A stretch of DNA of 64,000 nucleotides from a virus (IMGVR_UViG_3300034175_000062:1-64000), one strand, 5' to 3'. Positions 42,926 to 49,595 are shown, counted from the stretch's first letter. A program made the numbers and translations. Notes: a model not told the origin generated them from the letters alone.

Positions 42926-43382
42926 AAATGAAGTTAGGGACATACTCCTTCTGGTAGAGGATCTTCTCGATGACTGCACGATCACGATTGACCCATTGCT
43001 GATTGCTCAGGACGAGATAGTACTCCTTCGTCTCTGGCAGGAACTGGATGAAGTAGCGATCGACGTACTTGTAGCCGGACGATGTATCGCCTTCATCGAT
43101 GCCGTAGCACTCAGCGAAGTCCTTGTCGCTCTGATCGACGAGCTTCTCCGTCATCCTGAACTCCTCGAAGGAGAGCGGCGTCAGGCCGAAGGTCATCTGC
43201 ATGATGTCGTAGAGCCGCGCCAGCGATGCGTTCGAGAGGGCGTGGACCTTATTGCGTGCTTCCTTCGCCATCAGATAGGCGTCGGTCTTCGGCATGCTGT
43301 CGGTCTTGTAGTAGAGCTGCAAGTCGTCGAACATGTTCTGGACTTTGATCGCCTTCTGATAGGTATCGAGTTCCTTACGCAT
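42915..43382 (-). CDS. Hypothetical helical protein
   Basis: 155 residues, MRKELDTYQKAIKVQNMFDDLQLYYKTDSMPKTDAYLMAKEARNKVHAL. ATG at 43382 lies downstream of its promoter; the longer frame from 43427 starts inside the promoter and is rejected. Not recognised. Confidence 0.76.
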   Translation of the reverse strand: MRKELDTYQKAIKVQNMFDDLQLYYKTDSMPKTDAYLMAKEARNKVHALSNASLARLYDIMQMTFGLTPLSFEEFRMTEKLVDQSDKDFAECYGIDEGDTSSGYKYVDRYFIQFLPETKEYYLVLSNQQWVNRDRAVIEKILYQKEYVPNFICQG

Positions 43383-43410
43383 GGTGTTCTCCTTGCCTCT
43401 TGATACACCC

Positions 43411-43438
43411 ATTCTAATACGATACACAGAAACGTCAA
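43411..43438 (-). promoter_or_regulatory. Early promoter (minus), -35 inside upstream terminator
   Basis: TTGACG (43433-43438), 16-bp spacer, TAGAAT (43411-43416). Confidence 0.8.
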
Positions 43439-43461
43439 GGCATATTTTTACCTTGACGTTT
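43430..43461 (-). terminator. Terminator hairpin overlapping next promoter
   Basis: 11-bp perfect stem AAACGTCAAGG / CCTTGACGTTT with a 10-base loop, followed by TTTC. The stem is identical to the 41.2 kb copy. Confidence 0.82.
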
Positions 43462-43474
43462 GTTGTGGACTGTA

Positions 43475-43774
43475 TTAGACCGATTCAGCTAACCAAGTCT
43501 CAACGCGATGCACTAGCTCGAGGCGAGGGATCTTCGACCCGCCCATGATCACCAGCGTATTTTCTGGTCCGACCGGAGAGACGAACTGAGCGACATCAGC
43601 CTCATCGTCTACGTCGATCACACAGAAGCCGTGAGTGACGCCGCTATCGCCGGTATAAGCCGGGATGCCGTTGTTCTCGGCTTCGGAGTCGAATGGGACG
43701 TCCTCTACATGCTCATAGACGAGCTTGCCGAGTGTAGCGTTCCAGGTGTAGCTGAAGATGGCGTGTAATCGCAT
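43475..43774 (-). CDS. Small hypothetical protein
   Basis: 99 residues, MRLHAIFSYTWNATLGKLVYEHVEDVPFDSEAENNGIPAYTGDSGVTHGFCVIDV, beta-rich. Last of a three-gene unit. Not recognised. Confidence 0.72.
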   Translation of the reverse strand: MRLHAIFSYTWNATLGKLVYEHVEDVPFDSEAENNGIPAYTGDSGVTHGFCVIDVDDEADVAQFVSPVGPENTLVIMGGSKIPRLELVHRVETWLAESV

Positions 43775-43778
43775 GTCG

Positions 43779-44057
43779 TTATCCTATGATCTGGCCGGTG
43801 TCGGCGTCGATTGCCCGGACAGTTCCCGGAATGTTCTGCGAGGCGAGGTGGTCAGTCCTCCAACCAGCGTCCTTGTAGGAGCAGCGAATGACGCCGACCC
43901 AACGACCATCTGAGCCCCGTCGCTGGATCTCGGCCTTACGACCGCCTACGACCTGTGGCGTGTAACTGCCACGACTGCTCTTACCGAACAGCTTCTGGAA
44001 CAGCATGACGACCATGGCGAGGACGAAACAGACGAGGCTTAGAGCAAAGTATTCCAT
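43779..44057 (-). CDS. Small membrane-anchored protein
   Basis: 92 residues; MEYFALSLVCFVLAMVVMLFQKLFG is a membrane helix, followed by a basic beta-type domain (GGRKAEIQRRGSDGRWVGVIRCSYKDAGW). AAGGAGAA precedes ATG at 44057. It probably faces the cytoplasm or periplasm at the inner membrane. Confidence 0.75.
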   Translation of the reverse strand: MEYFALSLVCFVLAMVVMLFQKLFGKSSRGSYTPQVVGGRKAEIQRRGSDGRWVGVIRCSYKDAGWRTDHLASQNIPGTVRAIDADTGQIIG

Positions 44058-44081
44058 TGGACTTCTCCTTGACATTCGTTC

Positions 44082-44366
44082 TCAGGCAGGATAGCCTATA
44101 TTCCCATCAACCAGCTTGCTCTCATCGATCCCGTACATCATTTCGACGGGAATTCCGGTGATCGTCAGCTGATAGTCAGGCGAAGGAAATGCGATACGGA
44201 GTTGCGCCATCAGGGCGATCAGGTGACCGTGGTCGCTATTGGGAGTCAGCACCCGGGTGTAGTGATAGTACTGGGGTGCTGTGTTGTTCCAATTGCGACC
44301 CTTCGCTTTGGCCACGTTGACCTCGAAGTTCTTGATGAGCGGCAGCTTCTCCATGATCTTCTCCAT
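44082..44366 (-). CDS. Small hypothetical protein
   Basis: 94 residues, with NFEVNVAKAKGRNWNNTAPQYYHYTRVLTPNSDHGHLIALMAQLRIAFP. Start may be ATG at 44366 or 44354. First gene of a three-gene unit. Confidence 0.7.
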   Translation of the reverse strand: MEKIMEKLPLIKNFEVNVAKAKGRNWNNTAPQYYHYTRVLTPNSDHGHLIALMAQLRIAFPSPDYQLTITGIPVEMMYGIDESKLVDGNIGYPA

Positions 44367-44382
44367 CCGTCCTTATAGAGAG

Positions 44383-44411
44383 ATACTAACACACCCGAGG
44401 GAAAATGTCAA
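44383..44411 (-). promoter_or_regulatory. Early promoter (minus) for 43.5-44.4 kb unit
   Basis: TTGACA (44406-44411), 17-bp spacer, TAGTAT (44383-44388), directly after the preceding terminator. Confidence 0.82.
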
Positions 44412-44412
44412 A

Positions 44413-44442
44413 TGGCGTGCCTACCATACGATAAGCACGCCA
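44413..44442 (-). terminator. Terminator of PEP-CTERM gene
   Basis: 8-bp stem TGGCGTGC / GCACGCCA with a 14-base loop, followed on the minus strand by TTTGACATTTT; the T-rich tail is the next promoter. Confidence 0.75.
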
Positions 44443-44451
44443 TTCAATGGA

Positions 44452-45111
44452 TTATGCGGTCGCGTAGATGACGGACCGCTTTCTCAGTCCGTACGCCATC
44501 ATGCCGAAGCCGATCAGCATCATCGCCCAGGTCGAGGGTTCCGGGACAGCTGATGCGGTGTCGTAGACATATGTCACGGTGGACGAGATGTAATATCCCG
44601 TGCCGTGCAGATATGTCGGCTGCAGCGCGGTGCCGTCGAGTGACCCGAAGTTCAGCGAAGGAGCGCTATAGATGCTGATGAAGTCATCGTCACCCTTGCT
44701 TATGAACTGATCGATGAAGTCGCCGGTGAAGATCGATTTCACGTTGCCGCCGAAGCTGACGACCGCAGTCTCGGGATTCGCGAAATAGCTGTCAGCGATC
44801 TTGTCGATCTTGACAGATCCATAGAGCGAGTCGCCCATGGTCCCGACGATATGAACCGCCGGACCCATGATCGGTTCATAAGCGCTGATCGATGGCATAT
44901 CGAATGGTTGATATGCCGCGAACGAGAAGCTCCCGTCATAGTAGTTGTCGAAGCTGACGCTCTTCAGTGTCCCCAGCCTGCTGTCGAACTTCGACAGATA
45001 GACGGACGACGGTCCGTATTGGTATTCGGACTTCTTCATCTCCTCAGCCACAGCTGGTGCTGCGACCATGGAAAGCGAAGCGCAAATAATCAGGATGCCA
45101 TGTCGAAACAT
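44452..45111 (-). CDS. Secreted PEP-CTERM protein
   Basis: 219 residues. FRHGILIICASLSMVAAPAVAEE is a signal peptide with an AVA cleavage site. The C-terminus has the full exosortase-sorting signal: VPEPSTWAMML, a hydrophobic helix (IGFGMMAYGL) and a basic end RKR. The PEPxWA form is characteristic of sphingomonads. The domain between is not recognised. In bacteria these proteins are exported, processed by exosortase and linked to exopolysaccharide. A phage copy suggests acquisition from a host. ATG at 45111 follows AAGGAA; it has its own promoter and terminator. Confidence 0.88.
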   Translation of the reverse strand: MFRHGILIICASLSMVAAPAVAEEMKKSEYQYGPSSVYLSKFDSRLGTLKSVSFDNYYDGSFSFAAYQPFDMPSISAYEPIMGPAVHIVGTMGDSLYGSVKIDKIADSYFANPETAVVSFGGNVKSIFTGDFIDQFISKGDDDFISIYSAPSLNFGSLDGTALQPTYLHGTGYYISSTVTYVYDTASAVPEPSTWAMMLIGFGMMAYGLRKRSVIYATA

Positions 45112-45151
45112 AATATATTCCTTTCTTATCACCAATCTAGTTGGTATAGTA

Positions 45152-45180
45152 ATACTATAACGATTGAAGGAAAATGTCAA
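45152..45180 (-). promoter_or_regulatory. Early promoter (minus) for PEP-CTERM gene
   Basis: TTGACA (45175-45180), 17-bp spacer, TAGTAT (45152-45157). The TGA inside TTGACA is the stop codon of the upstream gene. Confidence 0.82.
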
Positions 45181-45653
45181 ACGGCATTAATCTTAGCGTC
45201 TGCCTCACGAAGGAGTCTGATCTCTGTGTCACGCCGCCACGATGCTTCGCTGCGCTGCATGCTGTCCCACTTAACACGACCGTCAACGCGGACTGCCCAG
45301 CAATAGCCGTCGTCACCGTTCTCCTGACGCATCGTTACACGTCGGGTGAACTTGTCGGAGGTCGGCTTGATCGACGAGCGAAGATACTCGATACACGCTT
45401 TGATGATGGATGGCTGGGTCTCGAAGACGATGCGCTTATACGATCGGTCATAACGAAATGCCTCTGCCACGAAGTACGACTCAGTACGACGCTTACCAGG
45501 TGCCGCCGGCTTCAGCTTACGCTCAGCTACGACTTGGAACTTGCGCGATCCATACTTCACACCGATATAGGCGATGTGTGTGGTGTCGTCCTTCTTGCTG
45601 GCGCCGAGGTTGGTGACGCCTTTGAAGGTGTATTCTGGCGTAGGTTTCGTCAT
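45177..45653 (-). CDS. Hypothetical basic protein
   Basis: 158 residues, MTKPTPEYTFKGVTNLGASKKDDTTHIAYIGVKYGSRKFQVVAERKLKP, rich in Lys and Arg, probably mixed alpha/beta. Its TGA stop sits within the -35 box of the next promoter. Not recognised. Confidence 0.74.
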   Translation of the reverse strand: MTKPTPEYTFKGVTNLGASKKDDTTHIAYIGVKYGSRKFQVVAERKLKPAAPGKRRTESYFVAEAFRYDRSYKRIVFETQPSIIKACIEYLRSSIKPTSDKFTRRVTMRQENGDDGYCWAVRVDGRVKWDSMQRSEASWRRDTEIRLLREADAKINAV

Positions 45654-45665
45654 GGCGTTATCTCT

Positions 45666-45980
45666 CTACCAGCGCTTGATCGCGAGGATGGACAGAACGC
45701 GACCGAGCAGGGTCGGACACGAGTTGAACGAGGTGAGGACCAGCGATCCACGACCAAAGCTGCCGAGCGGCGGATGGACTACGCCGACATCGTAGCCATT
45801 GCCTGCCTCGTTCTCGAGCCGGATGCGACCGCCGAAATTCTGCTTGACCACCACGCCCTCGTGGTGGATCGATGCGGGATAGAGGACGAACTTCTCGCCC
45901 TTATCGTTGACACCGGCTTCAGCGATGGACTCTACGATGGAGTCCCATTCGACGTCCGATACAGTGAATTCCTTGCTCAT
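45666..45980 (-). CDS. Hypothetical protein
   Basis: 104 residues, MSKEFTVSDVEWDSIVESIAEAGVNDKGEKFVLYPASIHHEGVVVKQNFGG. ATG at 45980 follows GGAGATCATC. The C-terminal FGRGSLVLTSFNSCPTLLGRVLSI is beta-rich. First of a two-gene unit. Confidence 0.72.
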   Translation of the reverse strand: MSKEFTVSDVEWDSIVESIAEAGVNDKGEKFVLYPASIHHEGVVVKQNFGGRIRLENEAGNGYDVGVVHPPLGSFGRGSLVLTSFNSCPTLLGRVLSILAIKRW

Positions 45981-46006
45981 GATGATCTCCATCCGTTGAT
46001 ATAGAG

Positions 46007-46035
46007 ATACTAATACGTTTTGGCCTAGTTGTAAA
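46007..46035 (-). promoter_or_regulatory. Early promoter (minus) for 45.2-46.0 kb unit
   Basis: TTTACA (46030-46035), 17-bp spacer, TAGTAT (46007-46012). Confidence 0.8.
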
Positions 46036-46059
46036 GGCGAATATTCAATTGACAAACAA

Positions 46060-46088
46060 GAACAGCCAGAGTATAACCCTGGCTGTTC
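46060..46088 (-). terminator. Terminator of candidate minus-strand RNA
   Basis: 10-bp perfect stem GAACAGCCAG / CTGGCTGTTC with a 9-base loop, followed on the minus strand by TTGTTTGTC. Confidence 0.75.
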
Positions 46089-46353
46089 CCGTGGACCTTC
46101 ATTTTGTAGGCGTTGAGATCGAGTGAGTCTGCAGTTTGTCGCAGTGAGTCAGAGATCTATTCGCCTGGGGTTTTGGCCCTATGTGCGTTGGCGCTTGACT
46201 GTTACGGTGTTAACGTCCTGCGTCGTAACAGTCTATGTCAGGACAATCCGGAAATCCACGTCATGCTTATCGTCTCCGATCGCGCCGTTGGTATTGGAAC
46301 GCCAGGCCATACTGATACTCTGTGGCCGTTACTGATACTCTATAGCCTTCCAA
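46060..46353 (-). ncRNA. Candidate structured non-coding RNA (about 290 nt)
   Basis: A consensus early promoter at 46361-46389 and a hairpin terminator at 46060-46088 bound a stretch with no gene-like frame: the longest ATG frame near the start encodes only 25 codons. Inside is a 10-bp perfect stem GACTGTTACG / CGTAACAGTC (46197-46206/46224-46233), a near-perfect tandem repeat of AGAGTATCAGTA plus GGCC near the 5' end, and two copies of GACTCACT. It could be a regulatory RNA or a decayed gene that kept its promoter. Confidence 0.5.
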
Positions 46354-46360
46354 TAACAAG

Positions 46361-46389
46361 ATACTATAACGATTGGTCCTAGTTGTAAA
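46361..46389 (-). promoter_or_regulatory. Early promoter (minus) for candidate RNA
   Basis: TTTACA (46384-46389), 17-bp spacer, TAGTAT (46361-46366). Confidence 0.8.
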
Positions 46390-46401
46390 GGACTATATTA
46401 T

Positions 46402-46447
46402 GGCCGTCGTGGCTCGACTGCATGCGTGAACAGGAACCACGACGGCC
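46402..46447 (-). terminator. Long hairpin at end of 46.5 kb gene
   Basis: 11-bp perfect stem GGCCGTCGTGG / CCACGACGGCC, loop of 24 bases. A second stem GTCGGG/CCCGAC (46459-46464/46478-46483) lies between it and the stop codon. Followed by A/T-rich sequence, not a pure T-run. Confidence 0.65.
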
Positions 46448-46492
46448 TTCCGACGTCGGTCGGGTCGCTCCGTAAAGCCCGACGCCGAAACT

Positions 46493-46729
46493 CTAAAGCA
46501 ATTCAACCTCGTTGATACGAAAGGACATGCAACTGCCAACGTGCGACAGCTCCTTCCGTATCGTCTCTTCATCGATTGGCTCACCACAGAAGTCGCCAGC
46601 CTCGAGAGCGCTCTTTACCGCCTTGTTGAGCGTGCCGCAGACACTCCAGATCGTCGTCTTGTCGTCAACGAGGTTCTCGACCTCTACGAGGAAGACGGTG
46701 GGTGCTTCTCTGGGTACGCCGAAAACCAT
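46493..46729 (-). CDS. Small hypothetical protein
   Basis: 78 residues, MVFGVPREAPTVFLVEVENLVDDKTTIWSVCGTLNKAVKSALEAGDFCGEPIDEETIRKEL. The start overlaps the previous stop by one base. Not recognised. Confidence 0.74.
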   Translation of the reverse strand: MVFGVPREAPTVFLVEVENLVDDKTTIWSVCGTLNKAVKSALEAGDFCGEPIDEETIRKELSHVGSCMSFRINEVELL

Positions 46730-46914
46730 CAGTCGTCGATCTTCAGTAGAGTGACCTCGTTTAGAACGATGGCCATCTCACCATGAACGAAGTGACTGAA
46801 TACGAAGAAACGACCCCGCCAGTCGATCACGCCAGGTGTAGCGATAGTCGCGGCTGGGACGTCAGTCTCGTGTACAGTCTGACCGTCCATCGTATTGAGG
46901 ATCAAATGATACAT
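46729..46914 (-). CDS. Small hypothetical protein with structured leader
   Basis: 61 residues, MYHLILNTMDGQTVHETDVPAATIATPGVIDWRGRFFVFSHF, likely a small beta barrel. I chose ATG at 46914, which has GGAAG 5 bases before. The open frame continues upstream through a folded leader to the promoter, so a longer form starting at 46926 or at a GTG cannot be excluded. Confidence 0.62.
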   Translation of the reverse strand: MYHLILNTMDGQTVHETDVPAATIATPGVIDWRGRFFVFSHFVHGEMAIVLNEVTLLKIDD

Positions 46915-46937
46915 AGTGTCTTCCATGCAGCTTATGA

Positions 46938-47005
46938 GGACGGTGGCGGGTACGAAACCGCAGAACCCGACAGCAAGAGGGGAGCCAGAAGCCGGGTCAC
47001 CGTCC
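46938..47005 (-). other. Multi-stem 5' leader element
   Basis: An 8-bp closing stem GGACGGTG / CACCGTCC encloses two smaller stems: ACCCG/CGGGT and GCGG/CCGC. It lies between the promoter at 47028-47055 and the 46.7 kb gene. The 68-nt size and three-way layout recall a tRNA or small riboswitch, but no tRNA arms fit. Confidence 0.45.
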
Positions 47006-47027
47006 ACATAAACTGTATTATGTGGCC

Positions 47028-47055
47028 ATTCTATCACGTGATAGGAAAATGTCAA
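47028..47055 (-). promoter_or_regulatory. Early promoter (minus) for 46.5-46.9 kb unit
   Basis: TTGACA (47050-47055), 16-bp spacer, TAGAAT (47028-47033). Confidence 0.8.
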
Positions 47056-47081
47056 TGGCTATTTTAGTGCGCCTTGACATT
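47048..47081 (-). terminator. Hairpin overlapping next promoter
   Basis: AATGTCAA / TTGACATT 8-bp perfect stem with GGC/GCC pairing inside, followed by TTTTCC on the minus strand. The 3' arm is the next -35 box. Confidence 0.68.
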
Positions 47082-47205
47082 ACCCGGGCGCCGGGATATT
47101 CTGCCGGTTCGGCTGGGTTTGGGTCATGTAAAGTTTGAGCGTGCCCTGCAGACGCTTCCGGGGAGTGGGCTGAGAGGTGATCTTCTGCTTCTTGGAGGTA
47201 TTCAT
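47080..47205 (-). CDS. Small basic protein, 41 residues
   Basis: MNTSKKQKITSQPTPRKRLQ... ending QPNRQNIPAPG: strongly basic, Pro/Gln-rich, no predicted fold. GGAAGGAAGA precedes ATG. Possibly nucleic-acid binding. Confidence 0.6.
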   Translation of the reverse strand: MNTSKKQKITSQPTPRKRLQGTLKLYMTQTQPNRQNIPAPG

Positions 47206-47234
47206 TGTCTTCTTCCTTCCTTGCTCTGAGAGGG

Positions 47235-47252
47235 CATCAGCTTAAGCTGATG
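47235..47252 (-). other. Palindrome at gene end
   Basis: CATCAGC TTAA GCTGATG, a 7-bp stem with 4-base loop covering the stop codon of the 47.2 kb gene. No T-run follows; may be an RNA 3' end or processing hairpin. Confidence 0.4.
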
Positions 47253-47439
47253 GAATGCCGTTGTTCATTCGATAGAGGCGAACTTGTTCTAGGACATCGT
47301 CCTCGCTCTGGAGTTCCAGCAGTGCATCGCACGTCATCATGTCGGTGACGATCTCTGCATCAGTCATTCCCTCGAACGTATAGCCATTTTCAGCTGCGTT
47401 CTCAAAGGCTTCCTTAACGAGTTCGGCGAGCGTTATCAT
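47242..47439 (-). CDS. Small acidic helical protein
   Basis: 65 residues, MITLAELVKEAFENAAENGYTFEGMTDAEIVTDMMTCDALLELQSEDDVLEQV, all helical. The stop lies in a palindrome. First gene of its unit. Confidence 0.72.
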   Translation of the reverse strand: MITLAELVKEAFENAAENGYTFEGMTDAEIVTDMMTCDALLELQSEDDVLEQVRLYRMNNGIPSA

Positions 47440-47463
47440 GATGATCTCCTATCCAATAAAGAG

Positions 47464-47492
47464 ATACTACCACGATATGATCAAATTGTCAA
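47464..47492 (-). promoter_or_regulatory. Early promoter (minus) for 47.1-47.4 kb unit
   Basis: TTGACA (47487-47492), 17-bp spacer, TAGTAT (47464-47469). Contains the TGA stop of the upstream gene. Confidence 0.8.
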
Positions 47493-47674
47493 TGACGATG
47501 TTTGATCTCTCGAATGAGTACGCAGGCCGAGAGGATGACGGCCAGGGCGAAGAACAGCATGCCAGCCGCTCCGAACCAGTTGGCCAGACTCTCGCTACCG
47601 TGTGCTAGGAACCCCGACGACATGCTGATGCAGACGAAGCTCACAACCACGGATACGATCAGTATGAAGAGCAT
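47489..47674 (-). CDS. Small membrane protein, two helices
   Basis: 61 residues: FILIVSVVVSFVCISMSSGFLA and WFGAAGMLFFALAVILSACVLI are two transmembrane segments, with a basic end REIKHRH. Stop codon embedded in the next promoter's -35; start shares one base with the upstream gene. Confidence 0.76.
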   Translation of the reverse strand: MLFILIVSVVVSFVCISMSSGFLAHGSESLANWFGAAGMLFFALAVILSACVLIREIKHRH

Positions 47675-47988
47675 CAGCTGGCCCTCTCCCTCATCTGCTC
47701 GATCTCTGCCAGGCCGATGACTCGTGCCGTTCCGTTCTCGATCTTGGTCTTCAACTCGGCTAGCTCGTTCGTAACGCGCTTGTCGAGGATCTCCACGATC
47801 CGGTCGGAAGTCGCACCAGCCAGCATGCTCTTGATCTCGTCTTCCGACGTCTGCTTAGCCAGCTGGAGAGCGTGCATGCATGCAGTGACGGTCAGAAAGT
47901 TTACGGCGTTGGGCCGTTGGATGAACGATTCAGACGCCGTCCGCATCTCGTTGGTGCAGATCATGATGGCGTGCTTCTTCATTCCCAT
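47674..47988 (-). CDS. Hypothetical helical protein
   Basis: 104 residues; MKKHAIMICTNEMRTASESFIQRPNAVNFLTVTACMHALQLAKQTSEDEIKSML and a helical C-terminus. Precedes the small membrane protein in the same unit. Not recognised. Confidence 0.74.
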   Translation of the reverse strand: MGMKKHAIMICTNEMRTASESFIQRPNAVNFLTVTACMHALQLAKQTSEDEIKSMLAGATSDRIVEILDKRVTNELAELKTKIENGTARVIGLAEIEQMRERAS

Positions 47989-48014
47989 TCGTAGTCTCCC
48001 TTATTTGATGACCC

Positions 48015-48042
48015 ATTCTATCACGTGATAGGAAATTGTCAA
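48015..48042 (-). promoter_or_regulatory. Early promoter (minus) for 47.5-48.0 kb unit
   Basis: TTGACA (48037-48042), 16-bp spacer, TAGAAT (48015-48020). Contains the TGA stop of the upstream gene. Confidence 0.8.
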
Positions 48043-48539
48043 TCACTTTGTTCTTCGTCTGTCTCCGGCTTATAGTTTTCCCAGTCGATCTTAGGGAGGA
48101 CCATGACGTAGAATACGCCCTCGGCTTGATCGAGCCCCTTCGTGATCGTGATCAGGTTGACATCGATCCCAGCGACCTCACATTCTGCACGAATGCGTTT
48201 GTCGAGCTGATGGATGATGGTTCGTTCATCGTGCCAGTAGAAGACGCGGTTGTGCCACAACTGGATGATGGCTGGAGCGTTCTCCTTCGAGGTAAACGAG
48301 TCGCTCATCTCCCACGACTTGTAGATCTCGGCGTCCATGTGCTCCTGGATGAGCGTGGCGTCGCCGTTGTCGAACAGCTGCGCCTTATAAGGCTGGTCGT
48401 GCTCCGTCGTCCAGATCAGCCAATAGCCACCGTTCATCTCGAACTTGAAGAAGATCGACTCGCGGATGTCCCAGCTGTTGATAAACTCATCGAGACCCGG
48501 CAGCGTTGTGGTCCGAAATGCACCGTTCATATCGAGCAT
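48039..48539 (-). CDS. Hypothetical protein
   Basis: 166 residues, MLDMNGAFRTTTLPGLDEFINSWDIRESIFFKFEMNGGYWLIWTTEHDQPYKAQLFD. ATG at 48539 follows GGGAGATCACC; the longer frame from 48593 starts inside the promoter. Mixed alpha/beta; not recognised. Confidence 0.75.
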   Translation of the reverse strand: MLDMNGAFRTTTLPGLDEFINSWDIRESIFFKFEMNGGYWLIWTTEHDQPYKAQLFDNGDATLIQEHMDAEIYKSWEMSDSFTSKENAPAIIQLWHNRVFYWHDERTIIHQLDKRIRAECEVAGIDVNLITITKGLDQAEGVFYVMVLPKIDWENYKPETDEEQSD

Positions 48540-48564
48540 GGTGATCTCCCTATCCAATAAGAAG

Positions 48565-48593
48565 ATACTAATACAAACAAGAAAAAACGTCAA
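48565..48593 (-). promoter_or_regulatory. Early promoter (minus), -35 inside upstream terminator
   Basis: TTGACG (48588-48593), 17-bp spacer that starts with six T, TAGTAT (48565-48570). Confidence 0.82.
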
Positions 48594-48616
48594 GGCATAT
48601 TTCAGCCTTGACGTTT
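48585..48616 (-). terminator. Terminator hairpin overlapping next promoter (best copy)
   Basis: 12-bp perfect stem AAACGTCAAGGC / GCCTTGACGTTT with an 8-base loop and a following TTT run: a textbook terminator whose 3' arm is the -35 box. Confidence 0.88.
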
Positions 48617-48629
48617 GATGTAGTTCGGA

Positions 48630-48896
48630 TTAGGCTAGCTGAAGTTGCTGGGTGCTATCCCAGAGCTTTCTCTCGAGTTCCTCGAGTCCCGAGCCGTCGT
48701 ATGCAGCAATGGGGATCTTGTTGATCGTAACGATATAGAACTCTGGGCCGATCTCCTCGATCCAGCCCACGATACGATCTTGTGGGTCGCGATATATGAA
48801 GCCGATAGGTGTAACACCCGGGACATCTACATCGCGGCCTAGATTGGTTGTGTATCGTCTAAGAGCGATAAACGCATCGAAGTCGAACATAGCCAT
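48630..48896 (-). CDS. Small hypothetical protein
   Basis: 88 residues, MAMFDFDAFIALRRYTTNLGRDVDVPGVTPIGFIYRDPQDRIVGWIEEIGPEFYIVTINKIPIAAY. The latter half resembles a small beta barrel. GGACGGAGAA precedes ATG. Confidence 0.74.
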   Translation of the reverse strand: MAMFDFDAFIALRRYTTNLGRDVDVPGVTPIGFIYRDPQDRIVGWIEEIGPEFYIVTINKIPIAAYDGSGLEELERKLWDSTQQLQLA

Positions 48897-48929
48897 GACA
48901 TTTCTCCGTCCCCCCGCATAGGTGGACGT

Positions 48930-49106
48930 TTAGAGGGACTTGTACTTCTCGCTGCCGTTCGAGCGAGCGAAGCGATCAAATACGCTCTTCGCATTGTCAG
49001 CCGAGGTAGCGCCGGACTTGAACTTGGACTTGCCGGTCGACATGGGAACCTTCATAACACGAACAGGTTTACCGTCGCGACCGATGTTGGTAATAGGCAT
49101 GCTCAT
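48930..49106 (-). CDS. Small basic protein, 58 residues
   Basis: MSMPITNIGRDGKPVRVMKV followed by Lys/Ser-rich sequence and VFDRFARSNGSEKYKSL. GGAGAGAGAAAT precedes ATG. First gene of its unit. Confidence 0.65.
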   Translation of the reverse strand: MSMPITNIGRDGKPVRVMKVPMSTGKSKFKSGATSADNAKSVFDRFARSNGSEKYKSL

Positions 49107-49132
49107 ATTTCTCTCTCCATGCTGAGGGTTTC

Positions 49133-49161
49133 ATCTTAACACAGGATAAGGCAGATGTAAA
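49133..49161 (-). promoter_or_regulatory. Early promoter (minus) for 48.6-49.1 kb unit
   Basis: TTTACA (49156-49161), 17-bp spacer, TAAGAT (49133-49138). Confidence 0.7.
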
Positions 49162-49170
49162 CCCACTTTG

Positions 49171-49359
49171 TTAAACGACAGGAAAATAATTTACCTGCCA
49201 AGAACGGCCAGACCGTGATATAATGGCATACTCGGTCGGCTCGTTGTGAGCGTCTAGGAGGGCGCCTGGCTTTCTATATAGCAGCCCGCCGTCCTTGACG
49301 TCGTAATGGATCGTGTAACCAGACTCGATAACGAGCTTGATGGCGTTCTTCTTCGTCAT
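49171..49359 (-). CDS. Small hypothetical protein
   Basis: 62 residues, MTKKNAIKLVIESGYTIHYDVKDGGLLYRKPGALLDAHNEPTEYAIISRSGRSWQVNYFPVV. Start overlaps the previous stop by one base. Last gene of a four-gene unit. Confidence 0.7.
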   Translation of the reverse strand: MTKKNAIKLVIESGYTIHYDVKDGGLLYRKPGALLDAHNEPTEYAIISRSGRSWQVNYFPVV

Positions 49360-49595
49360 CAGCTGATTGGCTGTTTGTACGTGAAGATGCCCTGCTTGTT
49401 CTCGACCTCATAGATCACGTTGTCGATTGTGACAGACTGCGCAACGCGGTTCTCGTCTTCACTGATCGACTGTAGGTTACCGAGAAGCGAACCCTGGATG
49501 TACCCGTCTGGGTCTTCCTTGTTGAAGTCGAGGATTCGAATAAGGTCGTTGTGTATCTCGTAAGTCATCGTCCAAACGTACGATGCGATGACCAT
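49359..49595 (-). CDS. Small hypothetical protein
   Basis: 78 residues, MVIASYVWTMTYEIHNDLIRILDFNKEDPDGYIQGSLLGNLQ, ending in a beta hairpin VTIDNVIYEVENKQGIFTYKQ. Alternative starts: TTG at 49610, overlapping the previous stop, or ATG at 49568. Confidence 0.66.
   Translation of the reverse strand: MVIASYVWTMTYEIHNDLIRILDFNKEDPDGYIQGSLLGNLQSISEDENRVAQSVTIDNVIYEVENKQGIFTYKQPIS

Noticed and set aside
42507-43403. 298-codon open frame on the plus strand
   Set aside because: It lies opposite several minus-strand genes that have promoters, ribosome sites and overlaps, and spans a terminator-promoter cassette.
45174-46004. 276-codon plus-strand frame
   Set aside because: Antisense to two well-supported genes; no ribosome site and odd composition.
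46938-47005. tRNA-like element
   Set aside because: The T-arm-like part has a wrong loop length, and no D or anticodon arm can be drawn; kept as a structured leader only.
47073-47101. Plus-strand promoter TTGACA-17-TATTCT
   Set aside because: The TTGACA is the mirror arm of a terminator hairpin and points antisense into the small 47.1 kb gene.
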